Of a stretch of DNA of 64,000 nt, positions 33,005-45,525 are shown piece by piece; position 1 is the stretch's first letter; every line of letters starts with the position of its first letter. The DNA comes from Branchiostoma floridae. Its lineage: Eukaryota > Chordata > Leptocardii > Amphioxiformes > Branchiostomatidae. The notes beneath the pieces are model-generated. The model worked only from the letters and a program-made list of their open reading frames with translations. It was not told the DNA's origin and made no database searches. Where the stretch lies: contig NC_049997.1 in assembly GCF_000003815.2 (NCBI RefSeq), positions 5,530,776-5,594,775 on the forward strand, read 5' to 3'. The translations under genes were made by a program, and so were the position numbers.

Positions 33005-33437
33005 TAGGGCTGGGTATCGGTACAGTATACCGGTACAAAACCGGTTTTTCTTATTGGACCGGTCCAGAAAAACCGGACCTGAAAAAATTAGGTGGACAGA
33101 ATGCTGGACCGATTAGAAAATTAACATATTCTTTTATCAGGCATTCACACGTTTTGGCGCTTGCAGTTGGAAGAAAATGATAAGAGTGAAGTAGAGTAGA
33201 GTTTATAGCAATTTCTACCAAAGTTTACAATCAATCGTACAGGTGCAGTTAGCGTTGTAGGATTTTAAAACGCCAGTGTAAGTCTAATACTCCACCAAAC
33301 AGATTTCTTTGTAGTGAAATGGACCATTGGTATGAGTCATACTGAATCAGGTCCAGGTTCAGGTCCGGACCTGGACCTGATCCTTTGGACCTGAACCGGA
33401 CCTGGACCTGAATTTTCTGTACCGGTACCCAGCCCTA
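33005..33437. mobile_element. hAT-like non-autonomous element
   Basis: 433 bp with terminal inverted repeats TAGGGCTGGGTA and TACCCAGCCCTA. It is flanked by a perfect 8-bp target duplication CTGACCAC (32997-33004 and 33438-33445), the size made by hAT transposases. Internal sub-repeats of GGTCCAGGTTCAGGTCCGGACC type are near the right end. No coding capacity. Confidence 0.9.
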
Positions 33438-33445
33438 CTGACCAC

Positions 33446-34399
33446 AAATATCCGGAAACACAAACACACACACAGACACTCCCAAAACTAACGTTATATC
33501 TCCATTTTTCGTGGAGATAAATATGACAAGGGAGCTAAGGCGGAAAGAAACCTACAATTTCATTCAAGTAAATCATTTGCTTAGAAGTTATCTCAGTTCA
33601 CAACTTCGATGAACAAAGATTAGACAGGTACACATGTAGATAAAATGTTCCCCCCCCCCTCCGGCGATTCTTTGTGGTATGTCCCAAAAATGTTGTCCCG
33701 TAAACGCTATTTTGAACAGGTGTATGTAAGAGGGTCTACGATTGGTGCGACCTCTTAAAATGTATGCTGACTAACGTAACATTTTGAAGTTCTCAAACAT
33801 ATGATGAGTACTATTAATTATATACAGAAATACCTTCTACACTTGACACATGCAACCATGCAATCAGATGGACAAAAACTTTCATGAGAAGATCGGCCAA
33901 TGAGAAGGAGCGTAACAAGTGTCCTTTTCAACGCGCACTTTGACCTTAGCCAGGTACACGACCATAGATACCTGTTATAACCATGGACGAGGACGCCGCA
34001 CAGTTTTGTGTGTAACTCAGGTAAGTCGGCCATTGGATTCTTTCAATTGTTACCACCTAAGAGATTATGGTCTTGGGTCTACAACAAAATGAAAAGTTGT
34101 TAACTTTGTCAAGTTGTAACCTTTTACAACCGCTATCAAATTATATTTTGCTTCCGGGTACGGAAATTTTCGAACTATACTAGTACTGTAGAAATCGCAT
34201 AAACACCTTATTATGATAGTCTTATCCTCAAAACGATTTTCATAACCATCTGAAGAACTGTATATTTGTATGTTGTGGACCAAACTAGCCCTAGCCTCAC
34301 GCGTCTTCGTGCTAAAAGGAAGCCTTACCAATGTGTATCGTGGCCATACATCACTTCCGCATTTGTCGTCTTGCTCATAAATATTGTTTTTCTCACCAG
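33446..34399 (+). promoter_or_regulatory. Upstream region and possible untranslated exon of gene B
   Basis: Positions 33540-34399 align with 56980-57899 upstream of gene C, the expected position of a shared promoter and 5' UTR. A putative untranslated exon ends at 34020 (ACTCAG/GTAAGT), matched at 57514 (CGCAG/GTAACG). It contains a short upstream ORF (ATG 33983, 10 codons) that is not conserved in length in C. A transcription start or TATA box cannot be assigned with confidence. Confidence 0.4.
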
Positions 34400-34444
34400 C
34401 AGCTGCGACTTCAAGACAGCGCAACAACTAACAGATAAACATGG
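34400..34444 (+). CDS. Gene B, first coding exon (ATG plus one base)
   Basis: The acceptor TTTTCTCACCAG (ends 34399) and the donor ATGG/GTAAGT (34441-34445) bound a 45-nt exon that carries only the start codon and the first base of codon 2. The same exon, with identical ends, is at 57900-57934 in gene C. Joined to exon 2 (AAAACCTTGC...) it gives M-E-N-L-A-V-L-L-V in frame, which fits all three paralogues. Confidence 0.65.
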
Positions 34445-37400
34445 GTAAGTAGATATGTTCAAAATAAAATTAAAGAATATTCTGCCTCCGAGGAGCTAAT
34501 CTAAAAGCAGAGATAGAGGCGTTTATTTGGGGGGGGGGGTTCAACACATGCGCCAGGTCCTTGCGTCGGGAAGGTCGTGTCTACCATCAGAATGAAGTAC
34601 GCGCCCCTCCAAAATAAGCGCTGCCGCTCCCAGAAGGCTACGAAGAAGGCTTTGTTCCCTCCATGAAATGTCATGAGGGTTATATTTACCTCCATGAAAT
34701 GTCATGGAGGTTATATTTACCTCCATGAAATGTCATGGAGGTTATATTTTACCCCGCGTTTGTCTGTCTGTGTCTGTGTGTCTGTCTGTGTGTAAACAAG
34801 ATAACTCAAGAACGACTGGGTGAATTGGTTTCATACTTGGTGTTTTGGTAGTGTGTGATAAAAGCTAGAAATGATTAGATTTTGGGCCCCCTATTGGCTC
34901 CCCTTGGTACTGCAGCGCAACTTCCGGTTTCCCTATCTCAGTGTTCTGAACACGCTTTGGTCACGATTTTTGAGTGTTAGATAGCTCTTGTGCTCAAGAA
35001 GAAATGACATAAGTTTTGGCCCCCTAGCGTCTAGTTTTGGGAAAGCAGGGGCATTTTTGTCAAAAACTTCTGAAGAGGATAACTCAAGAAGGGAACAACG
35101 GATTTTCATCATTTTTGGTATGTAGGTACCTTAGACAATGTTGTACAAGATAAGATATTAATTATGCAAAACAGGAGTACATAAGCATAATTAATGAGAA
35201 TATTCTATCATAGCAGTTTTTTCAATGTATCTCTTGTTCCAGACATGCTATGGTCTTGACATTTTGGTGGTAGATAGCTTTCGGTGTCATGACAAAGTGG
35301 GCCAAGTTTCAGCCTCCTAACATTTAATTGTGGAACTGCATGGGTGTTTTTGTCAAGCCACTCCAAAGAGGATAACTGCAGAACGACGGATTGCCTGCAT
35401 TTTAGGCATGCGGGTAGCTTAGGCAAAGATGTTCTTAAGGGGGCACACCCCAGTTTATTTGGGGTTTCAAATGGAGGCGGCACACCCTGAAGTCTAGCGA
35501 CCATCTCTTCCAGGGAATTATCCTGAAGCAAAATAACTAGTTATGGGGTGAGAGGATATTCCTTCAGCTACAAGACCAACTGAGTTTCGATCCTTCAACT
35601 TCTTTAATTTTGAAAAATTATAGGGAAAAAACATTATTTTCATGTCAAAAATGATGCACAAAATCGGGCATTTTCGCATTGGATAAAACAGATGAAGCAG
35701 ATTTTTCCGGCAAGCACGACTGATACTGCCAGAAAGAGGAAAGTCTGAAGAGTAATCCAGCCAATTATGAAGAAAATTCTAGTACTACAGTACTACAGTT
35801 TCCAAGACGCGCGGCATTGCAACTTGGCTTAACACAGCGCTTCAGAGGTCAATCTAGGTCACGAGCCTAATCACATTCAGGCGTAGGAATATCCCGGAAG
35901 TAAGCCGCGGACCAAAACACAATTTGCACCAAAAACACACCATTTCCTACGCTTTTCAGCCATGTAACCGTTTAATGTAATTTCGCAGGAAATAATGAGA
36001 AATCTCAACTCAAACATAGACCCTCGGAAGCCTTTCGTCACTTTTTTGTCGCGCACTACCTCGGACCCCTGTCGCGGAAGAACTGGGGTGTGCACCGATA
36101 ATGATATGCATGTTATGCAAATGAGGACTTAATTTGCATAATTAATGAGGAAATTGTATAGTTCCATTGTTTTCAATAACTGGACCTCAATACATGTAAC
36201 ACATGTTAATTATGATAGGTGGAATATAAGCAGATACGAAATATGGTAATGAGGAACTTATTTGCATAATTTATGTAAAAAATGCAAAACCGCTTTATGA
36301 TTAGTAATGGGAATTTTATAACTGTGACATGTGTACGTTAGTCAATGATGAACAACACCATGCATAAATTATGTTAATATGTTAGTCAATTGCATGAAAT
36401 TTACAAAAGCTCTAAATTTTCATGGAGGTATGAGGTCGCCGAACTCTAGTTTACCATGCGTTTGTCTATCTGTGTGTGTTTGTGTGTGTTAACAAGATAA
36501 CTCAAGAACGGCTAGGTGGATTGGTTTCATACTTGGTGTGTTGGTAGGGTGTGATGAAAGCTGAAAATGATTACATTTTGGGCCCCCTAGCAGCTTCCCT
36601 TGGTACTGCAGTGCAACTTCCGGTTTTGCTATCTCATGTTCTGAACATGCTATGGTCACAATTTTTGACTGTTATATAGCTCTTGTGTTCAGAAAGAAGT
36701 GACATAAGTTTGGGCCCCCTAACGACTAGTTTTGGGATAGCAGGGGCATTTTTGTCAAAAACTTCTAAAGAGGATAACTCAAGAAGATTTTCATGATTTT
36801 TGGTATGTAGGTACCTTACACAATGTTGTACAAGATCAAATACTAATTTTGAAAAATATGATTACATTTTCATAATTAATGAGAATATTCTACCATAGCA
36901 ATTTTTTAATGTATCTGTTGTCCCGGACATGGTATGGTTTTGACACTTAAGTGGTAGATAGCTTTTAGCATCATGACAAATTGAGGCAAGTTTCAGCCCC
37001 CTAACATGTAATCTTGGAACTGCAGGGGCGTTTTTGTCAAGACATTCCAAAGAGGATAACTGCAGAAAGGAATGACGGATTGCCATCATTCTAGGCCTGT
37101 AGGTAAATTAGGCAAAGACGCTCATAATGATATACATTTTATGCAAATGAGGTCTTAATTTGCATAACTAATGAGGAAATTGTATAATTCCATTGTTTTC
37201 AATAACTGGACTTCAATAAATGGTGAAATGTAAGCAGATATCAAATATGCAAATGAGGAACTGATTTGCATAATTTATACAAAAATTGCAAATCCGCTTA
37301 ATGACTAATGACCTGTACGTTTGTCAATGATGAACATCACCATCCATAAATTATGTAAATTGTAAGTCATTTGCATAATATTTAAAAAAGCTCTAAATAT

Positions 37401-38443
37401 TTCATGGAGGTATGAGGTCGCCGAACTCTAGTTTACCCTGCGTTTCTCAGTGTTTGTAAGCAAGATAACTCAAGAACGGCTGGGTGAATTAGTTTCATAC
37501 TTGGTGTGTTGGTAGTGTGTGATAAAAGCTGAAAACGATTAGATTTTGGGCCCCCTAGCGGCTTCCTTTGGTACTGCACCACAACTTCCGGGTTTGCTAT
37601 CTCGTGTTCAGAACAAGCTAGGGTCACGACTTTTAAGGTGTTACATAGCTCTTGTGCTCATGAAGAAGTGACATTAGTTTGGGCGCCCTAGCGGCTACTT
37701 TTGGAATAGCAGGGGTATTTTGTTAAAAACGTCTGAAGACAATAACTCAAGAGGGGAACAACGGATTTTCATGATTTTTGGTTATAGATACCTTAGACAA
37801 TGTTGTACAAAATAAAATACTAATTATGCAACATATGATACATTTGCATAATTAATGAAAATATTCTATTATAACAGTTTTTTCAATGTATCTCCTGTCC
37901 CGGTCGTGATATGGTCTTGACATTTAGCTGGTAGATAGCTTCCAGTGTCATGACAAACTAGGGAGGTTTCAGCCCCCTAACATTTAATTTCAAAACTGCA
38001 GAGGCGTTTTTGTCAAGACATTCCAAGGAGGATAACTGCAGAAAGGATTGACGGATTGGCATCATTTTAAGCATGCAGGTAGCTTGGGCAAAGATGTTCA
38101 TAATGATATGCACGTTATGCAAATGATGACTTAATTTGCATAATTAATGAGGAAATTGTATAATTCCATTGTTTGCAATAACTGGACTTCAATAAGTGTA
38201 ACACTTGTTAATTATGATAGGTGGAAAATAAGCAGATACAAAATATGGTAATGAGGAACTTATTTGCATAATTTATTAAACATTGCAAAATGGATTTATG
38301 ATTAATGATGAGAATTTTATACATGTGTATGTTAGCCAATGATGAAGAACACAATGCATAAATAATGTTAATGTTTTAATCAATTGCATGAAATTGACAA
38401 AGCTCTAAATACTTCATGGAGATATGAGGTCGCCGAACTCTAG
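34445..38443. repeat. Intron 1 of gene B: three ~1 kb tandem repeats
   Basis: The units begin TTTACC(C/A)(C/T)GCGTTTGTC near 34749, 36446 and 37432, and each ends ATGAGGTCGCCGAACTCTAG. Spacing is about 986 and 1012 bp for the last two. The first is longer because of an insertion (35435-36097). They share GGGCCCCCTAG, GGTACTGCAG and ATTTGCATAATTAATGAGGAAATTG-type blocks with the repeats of introns 2 and 4. At 34665-34750 a ~33-bp unit (CCATGAAATGTCATGGAGG) is repeated about three times. No coding sequence. Confidence 0.8.
35435..36097. mobile_element. Insertion within the first intron-1 repeat unit
   Basis: Absent at the matching places of the other two units (around 37108 and 38098). The ends are partly inverted, GGCACACCCCAGTT on the left and AACTGGGGTGTGCACC on the right. 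This is consistent with a small DNA transposon of about 660 bp. No transposase frame seen. Confidence 0.65.
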
Positions 38444-38488
38444 TTTTGTATGCTTTTTGTTAGAGGGGCATTCAGGAAGTTCTCGGCC

Positions 38489-38665
38489 AGTAGTGTCCGT
38501 ACCACCAGTAGTGTCCGTACCCCCAGTAGTGTCCGTATCACCAGTAGTGTCTGTACCCCACTGGGGGTACGGACACAAGTGGGGCTACAGACACTACTGG
38601 GGGTACGGACACTACTGGAGGTATTACCACTGGGGGTATTTACACTGCAGGGAGTACAGACACAG
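38489..38665. repeat. Short inverted block of the 18-bp minisatellite in gene B
   Basis: Four units in the reverse orientation (AGTGTCCGTACCCCCAGT) run into about four to five in the forward orientation (GGGGTACGGACACTACTG), meeting near 38558. This is the gene B counterpart of the long arrays at 1-2412 and 59721-60972, but short and palindromic. Confidence 0.85.
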
Positions 38666-38933
38666 GGTGTATGTAATCCAAACATCAGAATTCAAAATGA
38701 GCAAATGGTCTGGGTAAGATTTTTTCTTCTTAAAATGCTATTTCCTACATTTAACTATGTAAATTTTGCTGCCAGACTAAGCTAAGTTAGATGAATTTTT
38801 TATTACAGGGATTTAAATATACACAAGGGTTTCAGCTTGATTTGGGGGGGGAGTAGTGGCTTGTTGGTCATGGTATTTTGATAACAGTCCACGTTAATTT
38901 GTAAAATCTATTTGACAGACTACACCAGAAACT

Positions 38934-39582
38934 TAAGGTATGGCTAAATTGACATTTTTACCTTCCATTGTTCTCTCATTAATGAATTAAGAAAGAATTA
39001 AGCCGTAACGAATATTGAAAGATGGTCATACAAGAATTCTAAATCTGATTTTTGGGGGGCCAAATTGATGACGTCATCAGGTTTTATTGCCCCTAGTATA
39101 ATTTTTTTCTATGACAGAATACAGCACCTTGGTACATACCAATGCAATGAAACTATGTTTTTCATGTGCATAATGATGAAGGCTACAAACGCACTGTTGC
39201 GCAAACTGATATCTACTAGCAATCTGTAGTTATTAAGAATTAATTTTTTTTAATTAGATGAAAACAGACATTTTCTAATTACTACAGATCATTAGAAGAT
39301 ATCAATTTGTGCAACAGTGCATTTGTAGCTTTCATCATTATGCAACGAAAAACGAAGTTTCATTACAGTGGTATGTACCATAGTGCTGTATTTTGGCACA
39401 GAAAAAATAATATTAGGGGCAATAAAAATGATGACGTCATCAATTTGGCCCCCAAAAAATCAGATTTCGAATTCTTATATGCCCATCTATCAACATTCGT
39501 TACGGCTCCATTCTATCTTAATTCATTCATAAGAAAACAGTGGAAGGTCCAAATGCCAATTTAGCCAACCGAAAATCCTAAA
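38934..39582. mobile_element. 650-bp fold-back element in intron 1 of gene B
   Basis: Two arms of roughly 300 bp (38934-39245 and 39262-39582) are inverse complements with scattered mismatches. Examples are GGCCAAATTGATGACGTCATCA on the left and TGATGACGTCATCAATTTGGCC on the right. The matching position in gene C (about 61475) reads straight through, so the insertion is specific to B. Each arm carries TGACGTCA, a CRE/ATF-type palindrome. No transposase. Confidence 0.88.
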
Positions 39583-39753
39583 TAATCTGGACATTCACAA
39601 TACAGGTGTATTGTATAGATTGCAATTCAATGTACATCCACAGGTACATACAAAATGTGCACTTGTTCCCATTATGATTGATTAAATACATGTCACTTGA
39701 CTGTTAAATGCATACATGTATGTTCAAGTAACAATTACGTCTCCTTGTAACAG
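39583..39753. other. End of intron 1 of gene B
   Basis: Short non-coding stretch ending with the acceptor CCTTGTAACAG. It matches 2580-2652 and 62030-62102. Confidence 0.6.
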
Positions 39754-40959
39754 AAAACCTTGCTGTATTGCTGGTTCATGATGAGCACAATACATCACAA
39801 GGCGAGATCTCCATAAATCCACAGCTGGGAAAATTACTCAAGGAGAATGCACAAGACATCCCTGTGTTTACTGCTGTTTTACAAGCAACTGAAGAGGACA
39901 AAAAAGATGCACAGCAAGATGGAGTGGTATTGTTACTGCCTCAAGTTGACCCAGGTGACACAAGAACTGACCCATCACCTGGCTGGCTAACCTTTGACCA
40001 TCAGTCCAAATACCCACATCTTCCCTCAAAGATTCGGAGCATTGTGGGACATGCTGGTGTCACAAGTAGGGCAACAGTAGTGATAAAGAAAGAACGGTAC
40101 CCAGATGCAAGAGTTATTCTCTTCTCTAGTGACATACCAGAGGACACCGAGTACTACAAGGGAGACGAGAAGGCCATGGGGATTGGGAAGAAGGAAGACT
40201 CCATCCTTCAAGATGCACAAGAGGCTGATGTGGTCTTTTCTCTTGGACACAAGACATTTGACCACTTTCAGAACCAGTTCAGAGCTATTCCCACCAGCAA
40301 GAGGCCACAGCATTTCAAATTTGTTCCAAGGCCTTCAAAGATCTTTGTAGATGCAGAGGCTGAATTCCAGGACACAGAGACAATGGTGGTTCTGTCCATT
40401 GGTAGGGTGAAGGGCGCTGAAAAACTGAAGGGGTATGACCTTGCTGTTGAATCCCTGAGCATTGTTGCAGACAAGATGAAAGTCAGGTATCGTGTCATAG
40501 GAGTTGACGAAGATGACTTTCAAACACGCAACGCAATCCTTGAGCAATGTAAGTCAGCCAACTTACAAATAACCCTCCTCTCATATGGCACACAGAAGGA
40601 CATCTGTAAAGAGATGATGCAGGCCCACCTGGTCCTGATGCCTTCTCGTGCTGAACCGTTTGGACTGGTCGGCCTGGAGGCCATTGCGGCAGGTGTTCCT
40701 GTTCTTGTATCCAGCAAATCAGGATTGGCAGACTTCATCCGTGAACATGTAGATGAACTGCATCATTCCATTGTTGACATGGATGGAAGTGACAAAGATG
40801 CCACTGTAAAATACTTGGCTCACAGCATTGAGAAAATGCTGAAACAGAACAGAACAGAGTTCAAAACAGCAGCAAGGGGCAAACAGCAGCTTCTATCCTC
40901 AAAGTGCTGGGAAGAGTCCCATCAGCAGTTCATCCAAGCCTGTACAAGAAGAGATACAG
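39754..40959 (+). CDS. Gene B, exon 2: GT4-type glycosyltransferase domain
   Basis: Same length (1206 nt), phase and splice sites as exon 2 of gene A, with about 20 amino-acid differences over 400 residues. It keeps VVLSIGRV, the EX7E motif in EPFGLVGLE, and AAGVPVLVSSKSGLADF. Joined to the ATGG leader it starts M-E-N-L-A-V-L-L-V-H-D-E. The upstream TTG at 39768 is only an internal Leu codon. It is probably a nucleotide-sugar-binding GT-B fold; activity is unproven. Differences from A include K-to-N and E-to-Q changes near the inter-domain linker (RVKGA, DTETM). Confidence 0.86.
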
Positions 40960-43815
40960 GTAAGTCAGTTTACATTAACTTTTTTGGCTATAGAAATCAT
41001 TGACTGCCAAAACCATACAAGGTGAGGTGTAACATTTATCATCATTCTCATAACCCAAAATCTTTATTACCTTTGCCAGAATGGCTAAGGTTATATTTTC
41101 GGTCCGGTTGTGTGTTTTGCCCGTTTGTGAACAGCATAACAGCAAGAAGAGTTTGACGGATGCAGCTGATATTTGGTGGGTGGGTAGGGGTCTGGAAAAT
41201 GAAGGGGGAGTTGGATAATAGGCCCCCTATAGCGGCTTGCTAAGGTACTGCAGCGGAACCTCCATGCTTGATATCTCGGGTTCTGGACATGAGAGTGATT
41301 GCTGCGAGTTTGGGCATCCTAGCGGCTTTGTTGGAAGTGCAGGCGCCGGTTTACTCGCAAACTTTTGTCCGCGGACAGCATAACTCGAGAAGACTTCGAC
41401 GGACGCTGATGATATTTGGTGGGTGAGTAGGGGTCTGGAAAACGAAGGGGGAGTTCGATAACGGGCCCCCTAGCGGCTTGCCTTGGTACTGCAGCGCAAC
41501 TTCCGGGTGTGTTTCCTTATCTTCTAAACATGCTATGGTCACGAATTTTGTGTGTTAGATAGCTCTTGTGCTCAGGAGTTAGTGACATAAGTTTGGGCCC
41601 CCTAGCAGCCAGTTTACGGGTAGCCGGGGCATTTTTGTCAAAAACTTCTGAAGCATTATAACCCCCCAGTCTGGTTTGGTTGATTCCACCCGTGGCAGCT
41701 GTGCAGCGCTGTTGACGCGTTGCTAAGGCCAATGGGTCAGGCTCCTTGACCTTTCCAGACAGGCGGCCATGTACATGTAGTTCAAAATGGGTAGGAATTT
41801 GTTGGTAAAATGGACTTTTTCATAACTCAAGAAGGGAACAATGGATTTTAATTATTTTTGGTATGTAGGTACCTTAGACAATGTTGTACAAAAAGAAATA
41901 CTAGATATGCAGAATAAGAACACATTTGCATATTTAATTTAATGTGAATATTCCATCATAGCAGGGTCTTTTTAATGTATCTCTTATCCCAGACGTGATA
42001 TGGTCTTGACATTTGGGTGGTAGATAGCTTCCAGTGTCATGACAAAGTGACATGGAGGTTATATTTACCTTTGCCAGAATGGCTAAGGTTATGTTTTAGG
42101 CTTGTGAGTCTGTGTGTCTGTGTTAACTCAAGAAGCCTTGGATGGATCCCAATAATATTTGGTAGGTGGGTAGGGGTCTGGAAAACAAAGGTCAAGTTCG
42201 ATAATGGGCCCCCTAGCGGCTTGCTAAGGTACTGCAGCAAAACCTCAATTTTTTTTATATCTCGTGTTCTGGGCTTCCTGTGGTTATGATTTTTGAGTGG
42301 TAGATAGCTCTTGGGGCAGAGAGTAAGTGCTGCAAGTTTGGACCCCCTAGCGGCTTGTTTGAAACTGCAGTCGCCAATTTCCTTTCAAACTTTGGACGAG
42401 AATAACTCGAGAACGTGTTGATGGATCGTCATGGTTTTGGTATGTAGATAACCCAAGTAACAATGAATGTACACAATGGAATACTAATTATGCAAATCAG
42501 CAACTAATTTGCATAATTAATGAGGAAAGTTCATAAATCCACTGCATTTCATGATAGGACTTTCAAACTTATATAGATGACGAAGAGAGAAATATGAATG
42601 CATATCAATTATGCAAATGACGGCCTCATTTTCGGATCGTCATGATTTTTGGCATGTAGTGAGCTGAAGTAAAAACTTATATAATGAGATACTAGTTATG
42701 CAAATTAACAGCTTATTTGCATAATCAATGAGGAAAGTTGATAAATCCACTGCATTCTGGGACTTTCAAACTTCTCACATATGTAACTGAGAAAGATGGC
42801 AGAGAGACATGTTTGGGTCCACTAAACGTCTTTTCTTGAACTGCAGGAGCCGGTTTTGTTTCCTACTTTGAAAGAGAATAAGTCAAAAAGGGATGAAAGG
42901 ATCATCATGATTTTTGGTGTGCTGATAGCTTAAATGATGCTTGATACAATTTAATATCATTATGTAAATAGGGATCTAATTTGTATAAGCAATGGCGAAA
43001 TGTTATGAACCAACTCCAGGCATATAAAATAAAATGTAATGAGTAACACATTTAATAATATGTCTACAGACATCATTCTACATAACAAACCTGGTTTATT
43101 TGGCAAAGGTATGTGTACGTGGAACTCTAGTTGAAGCTAAAATCATATTATACAATTTTAAGAACCATTACACCTTTTATGTATTATATTATATGCCTTT
43201 AATTTGGTTCAATGTTTCATGGATGTAACATCTATTACCATAGCTTTGGCAAGTTTATTGCAATTTCTCAAGCGATATTAATTTAACAAATGATCAACGC
43301 ATAATTTTTCCCAGTTACGATCAATAAGTTCTCAGCCTCACACATAAATAATAAGCACAACAGAGCAATATCCTCCGAATTTCAAATCATTGCAGCCATT
43401 ACTCTCCAGGCAACGCCTCTTTTAAAACTAGTAGGCAAGTGGTTAGAAAAACAAGGGTGTAATATTGTGCTTAGTAAAAGTGTTATTTAAGCAGAAGTGT
43501 TCCCTTTTCACACATGGATGATTTTGGAACTATCTATTGTTGCATGGGGGGGGGGAATGGCTGAAATATGCTGTATTTGCTCTCAAGCAAATGTCTGCCT
43601 TTCTAGTTGTTTATGAATGCATCGATATCAAAACCATTCAAAGTGTGTTGAACATGTGGATGTCTGAAGTGTGCATACCTCAGAAATTACTGTTGCTGCA
43701 CAGTCAAGTAGATTTCCTTAAATTCATCGCTTATTTATTTCATGGTATTATGATTAGTGTCGGTATTATAGTAATGAATGTTACATGCATCTAACAACTT
43801 GAAATGTGCCCACAG
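40960..43815. repeat. Intron 2 of gene B
   Basis: Nearly identical to intron 2 of gene A but without the CR1-like LINE (the empty site is at about 42610). It is made of the same interspersed repeats to about 43100, then unique-looking intron. Small indels separate it from A, for example loss of ~50 bp near 41290. No gene. Confidence 0.75.
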
Positions 43816-43884
43816 ATACTGGTGCAAAACAGCCTGCTACAGGCCTTGAGCAGAGTGCAGTACATGGTGAGGAGATAGAGGAAG
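43816..43884 (+). CDS. Gene B, exon 3: short linker
   Basis: A 69-nt phase 1-1 exon, the counterpart of 10313-10381, with one residue changed (L in place of Q, GLEQS versus GQEQS). Flanked by CCCACAG and G/GTACG. Disordered acidic linker. Confidence 0.7.
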
Positions 43885-45432
43885 GTACGAAAAGCTTCTG
43901 AATCAGTATCTGTCACCAACAGTTGTCAACTTGAAGGTACATGTACCTGCATTATGAAGGTCACAAACTCATCTTCAGTTGATAATGATTGAATTTTTGA
44001 GCAAAATATAACAGCAATGATTGGCACTTAACAGACCCCTTTTGCTACTTTCATTATTAAGATTGTAGGGCTGAATTGTATATTGCTTTATGTCATACCT
44101 GTGACGCGAAAACATTCGATACGGGTGTTCCGGATCGGATGATAACTTTCCGTACAGCCCGGCCTTATCACACGCGCTCCATTCGAATAAATCAAACTGT
44201 TTCGAGTGGGCCGATTTCGGCGCCATCGAAAGTTCGAATACCTGATTCGGACGTCTGAACATTACTGTTGCAACGTTTTTTTTTCGAGGGCAACAAATTT
44301 GTTCAACTTCTGGCGCATTTCGCATCAAAAACAGTAGTTTTCTCAGGTGGATATGACATAGATAAAATACAACACGGTGTATTCCGCATCACCCTCGGTC
44401 TCAGCCCTCCCACGGGTCGGACCACCCTCCGGCCTTCGGGCGATCCGACCCGCGGTCGGGCTGATACCTTGGGCGATACGGAATACACCGTGTTGTATTC
44501 TATATGTATTTCCATTGTTGAAAAATGTAACGTTTTTGACGGTGCAAACCAAAAATTGAAGGCTTTTAAGTTGCACCAAACAGATGAAGTAGTGAATTGC
44601 TGACTTTTTTCACGTCTTAAATGTTAATAGAACAAAGTACTTATAACAGACCCAGTATAAGTTACTGTACACTAGTAAAAGCTATTATATATGATAAAAT
44701 TATTAGAGTCAATTGCAAATAAATCATCCCTGAAATGTTGATGTTGTACCAAATTTAGCATTACATACACTGCCAAAATGATTTTCGCTTATTTTGCTTA
44801 CCCCATGGACAGTTCTTATATGAAGAAAAATATTCTTGCAAGAAGAAAATGTAAAAGAAAATTCAACATTTATGCTCTTAAGAGAGGCGGTAAGGTTTGC
44901 ATATTAGATTGTGCTGAGTAAGAAATTCTACGTTTTCTTTTCTGGACCAAAGATTTGCAAAATAAGATTTTTCCTGTCAGTGTGTACCTGTGACATTTGT
45001 ATTCCCCCGTTGAATTTTGAGCCTTGCATAAAGATCTTAAACTTCTCCCTGCTATCTAATTGACTACCACAGTAGGCTGAAGGTGAGGATGCCTGCAATT
45101 TCTTAAATCTATGTTTTTCACATTCTCCTATTTCATCTAAAATGTTGTGAGGTGGCCATACACAATGCCTTCATACTCTTTAATTTATAACTGGAGTCAC
45201 TGTGTGATCTATTTGGAGTAAAAGTATAAATGCATGAAGATGCAACCTTATATTGTCAGACTTCAACCCGAATTTCCAAACCTTGTTTAACAAAATGTTT
45301 TTGATTGTTTTTTTTTAATAAAAGAATGACAAATTAGCAACAACAGTAAATCTTGTGCCGGATACATTGTACATTCTGCAATTGCTTTTCCTGGTACAGT
45401 AGCTTTAATAATCATTTGAACTTTATCCACAG
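43885..45432. other. Intron 3 of gene B, with palindromic MITE
   Basis: Matches intron 3 of gene A. The palindromic MITE (AATACAACACGGTGTATTCC and its mirror) is at 44368-44511. The 410-bp fold-back of gene A is missing. No gene. Confidence 0.7.
44368..44511. mobile_element. Palindromic MITE (GTGTATTCCG family), copy 2
   Basis: Shared by position with the copy at 10865-11018, so it was inserted before the A/B duplication. It has the same inverted ends and a hairpin centre CCTTCGGG-like. Short ORFs on both strands here are artefacts of the palindrome. Confidence 0.8.
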
Positions 45433-45525
45433 GTAACAACACACAACATCCTGGAAAACTCCCAAACAGAAAGAGAGACATGGATCCTACTGGTGAGACT
45501 GGGGAAAGTAGGAAGGCCTTCAAAG
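45433..45525 (+). CDS. Gene B, exon 4: short basic linker
   Basis: A 93-nt phase 1-1 exon with the same sequence as 12360-12452, including the PNRKRD basic patch. Conservation with a correct frame at both ends supports it as coding. Confidence 0.7.
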
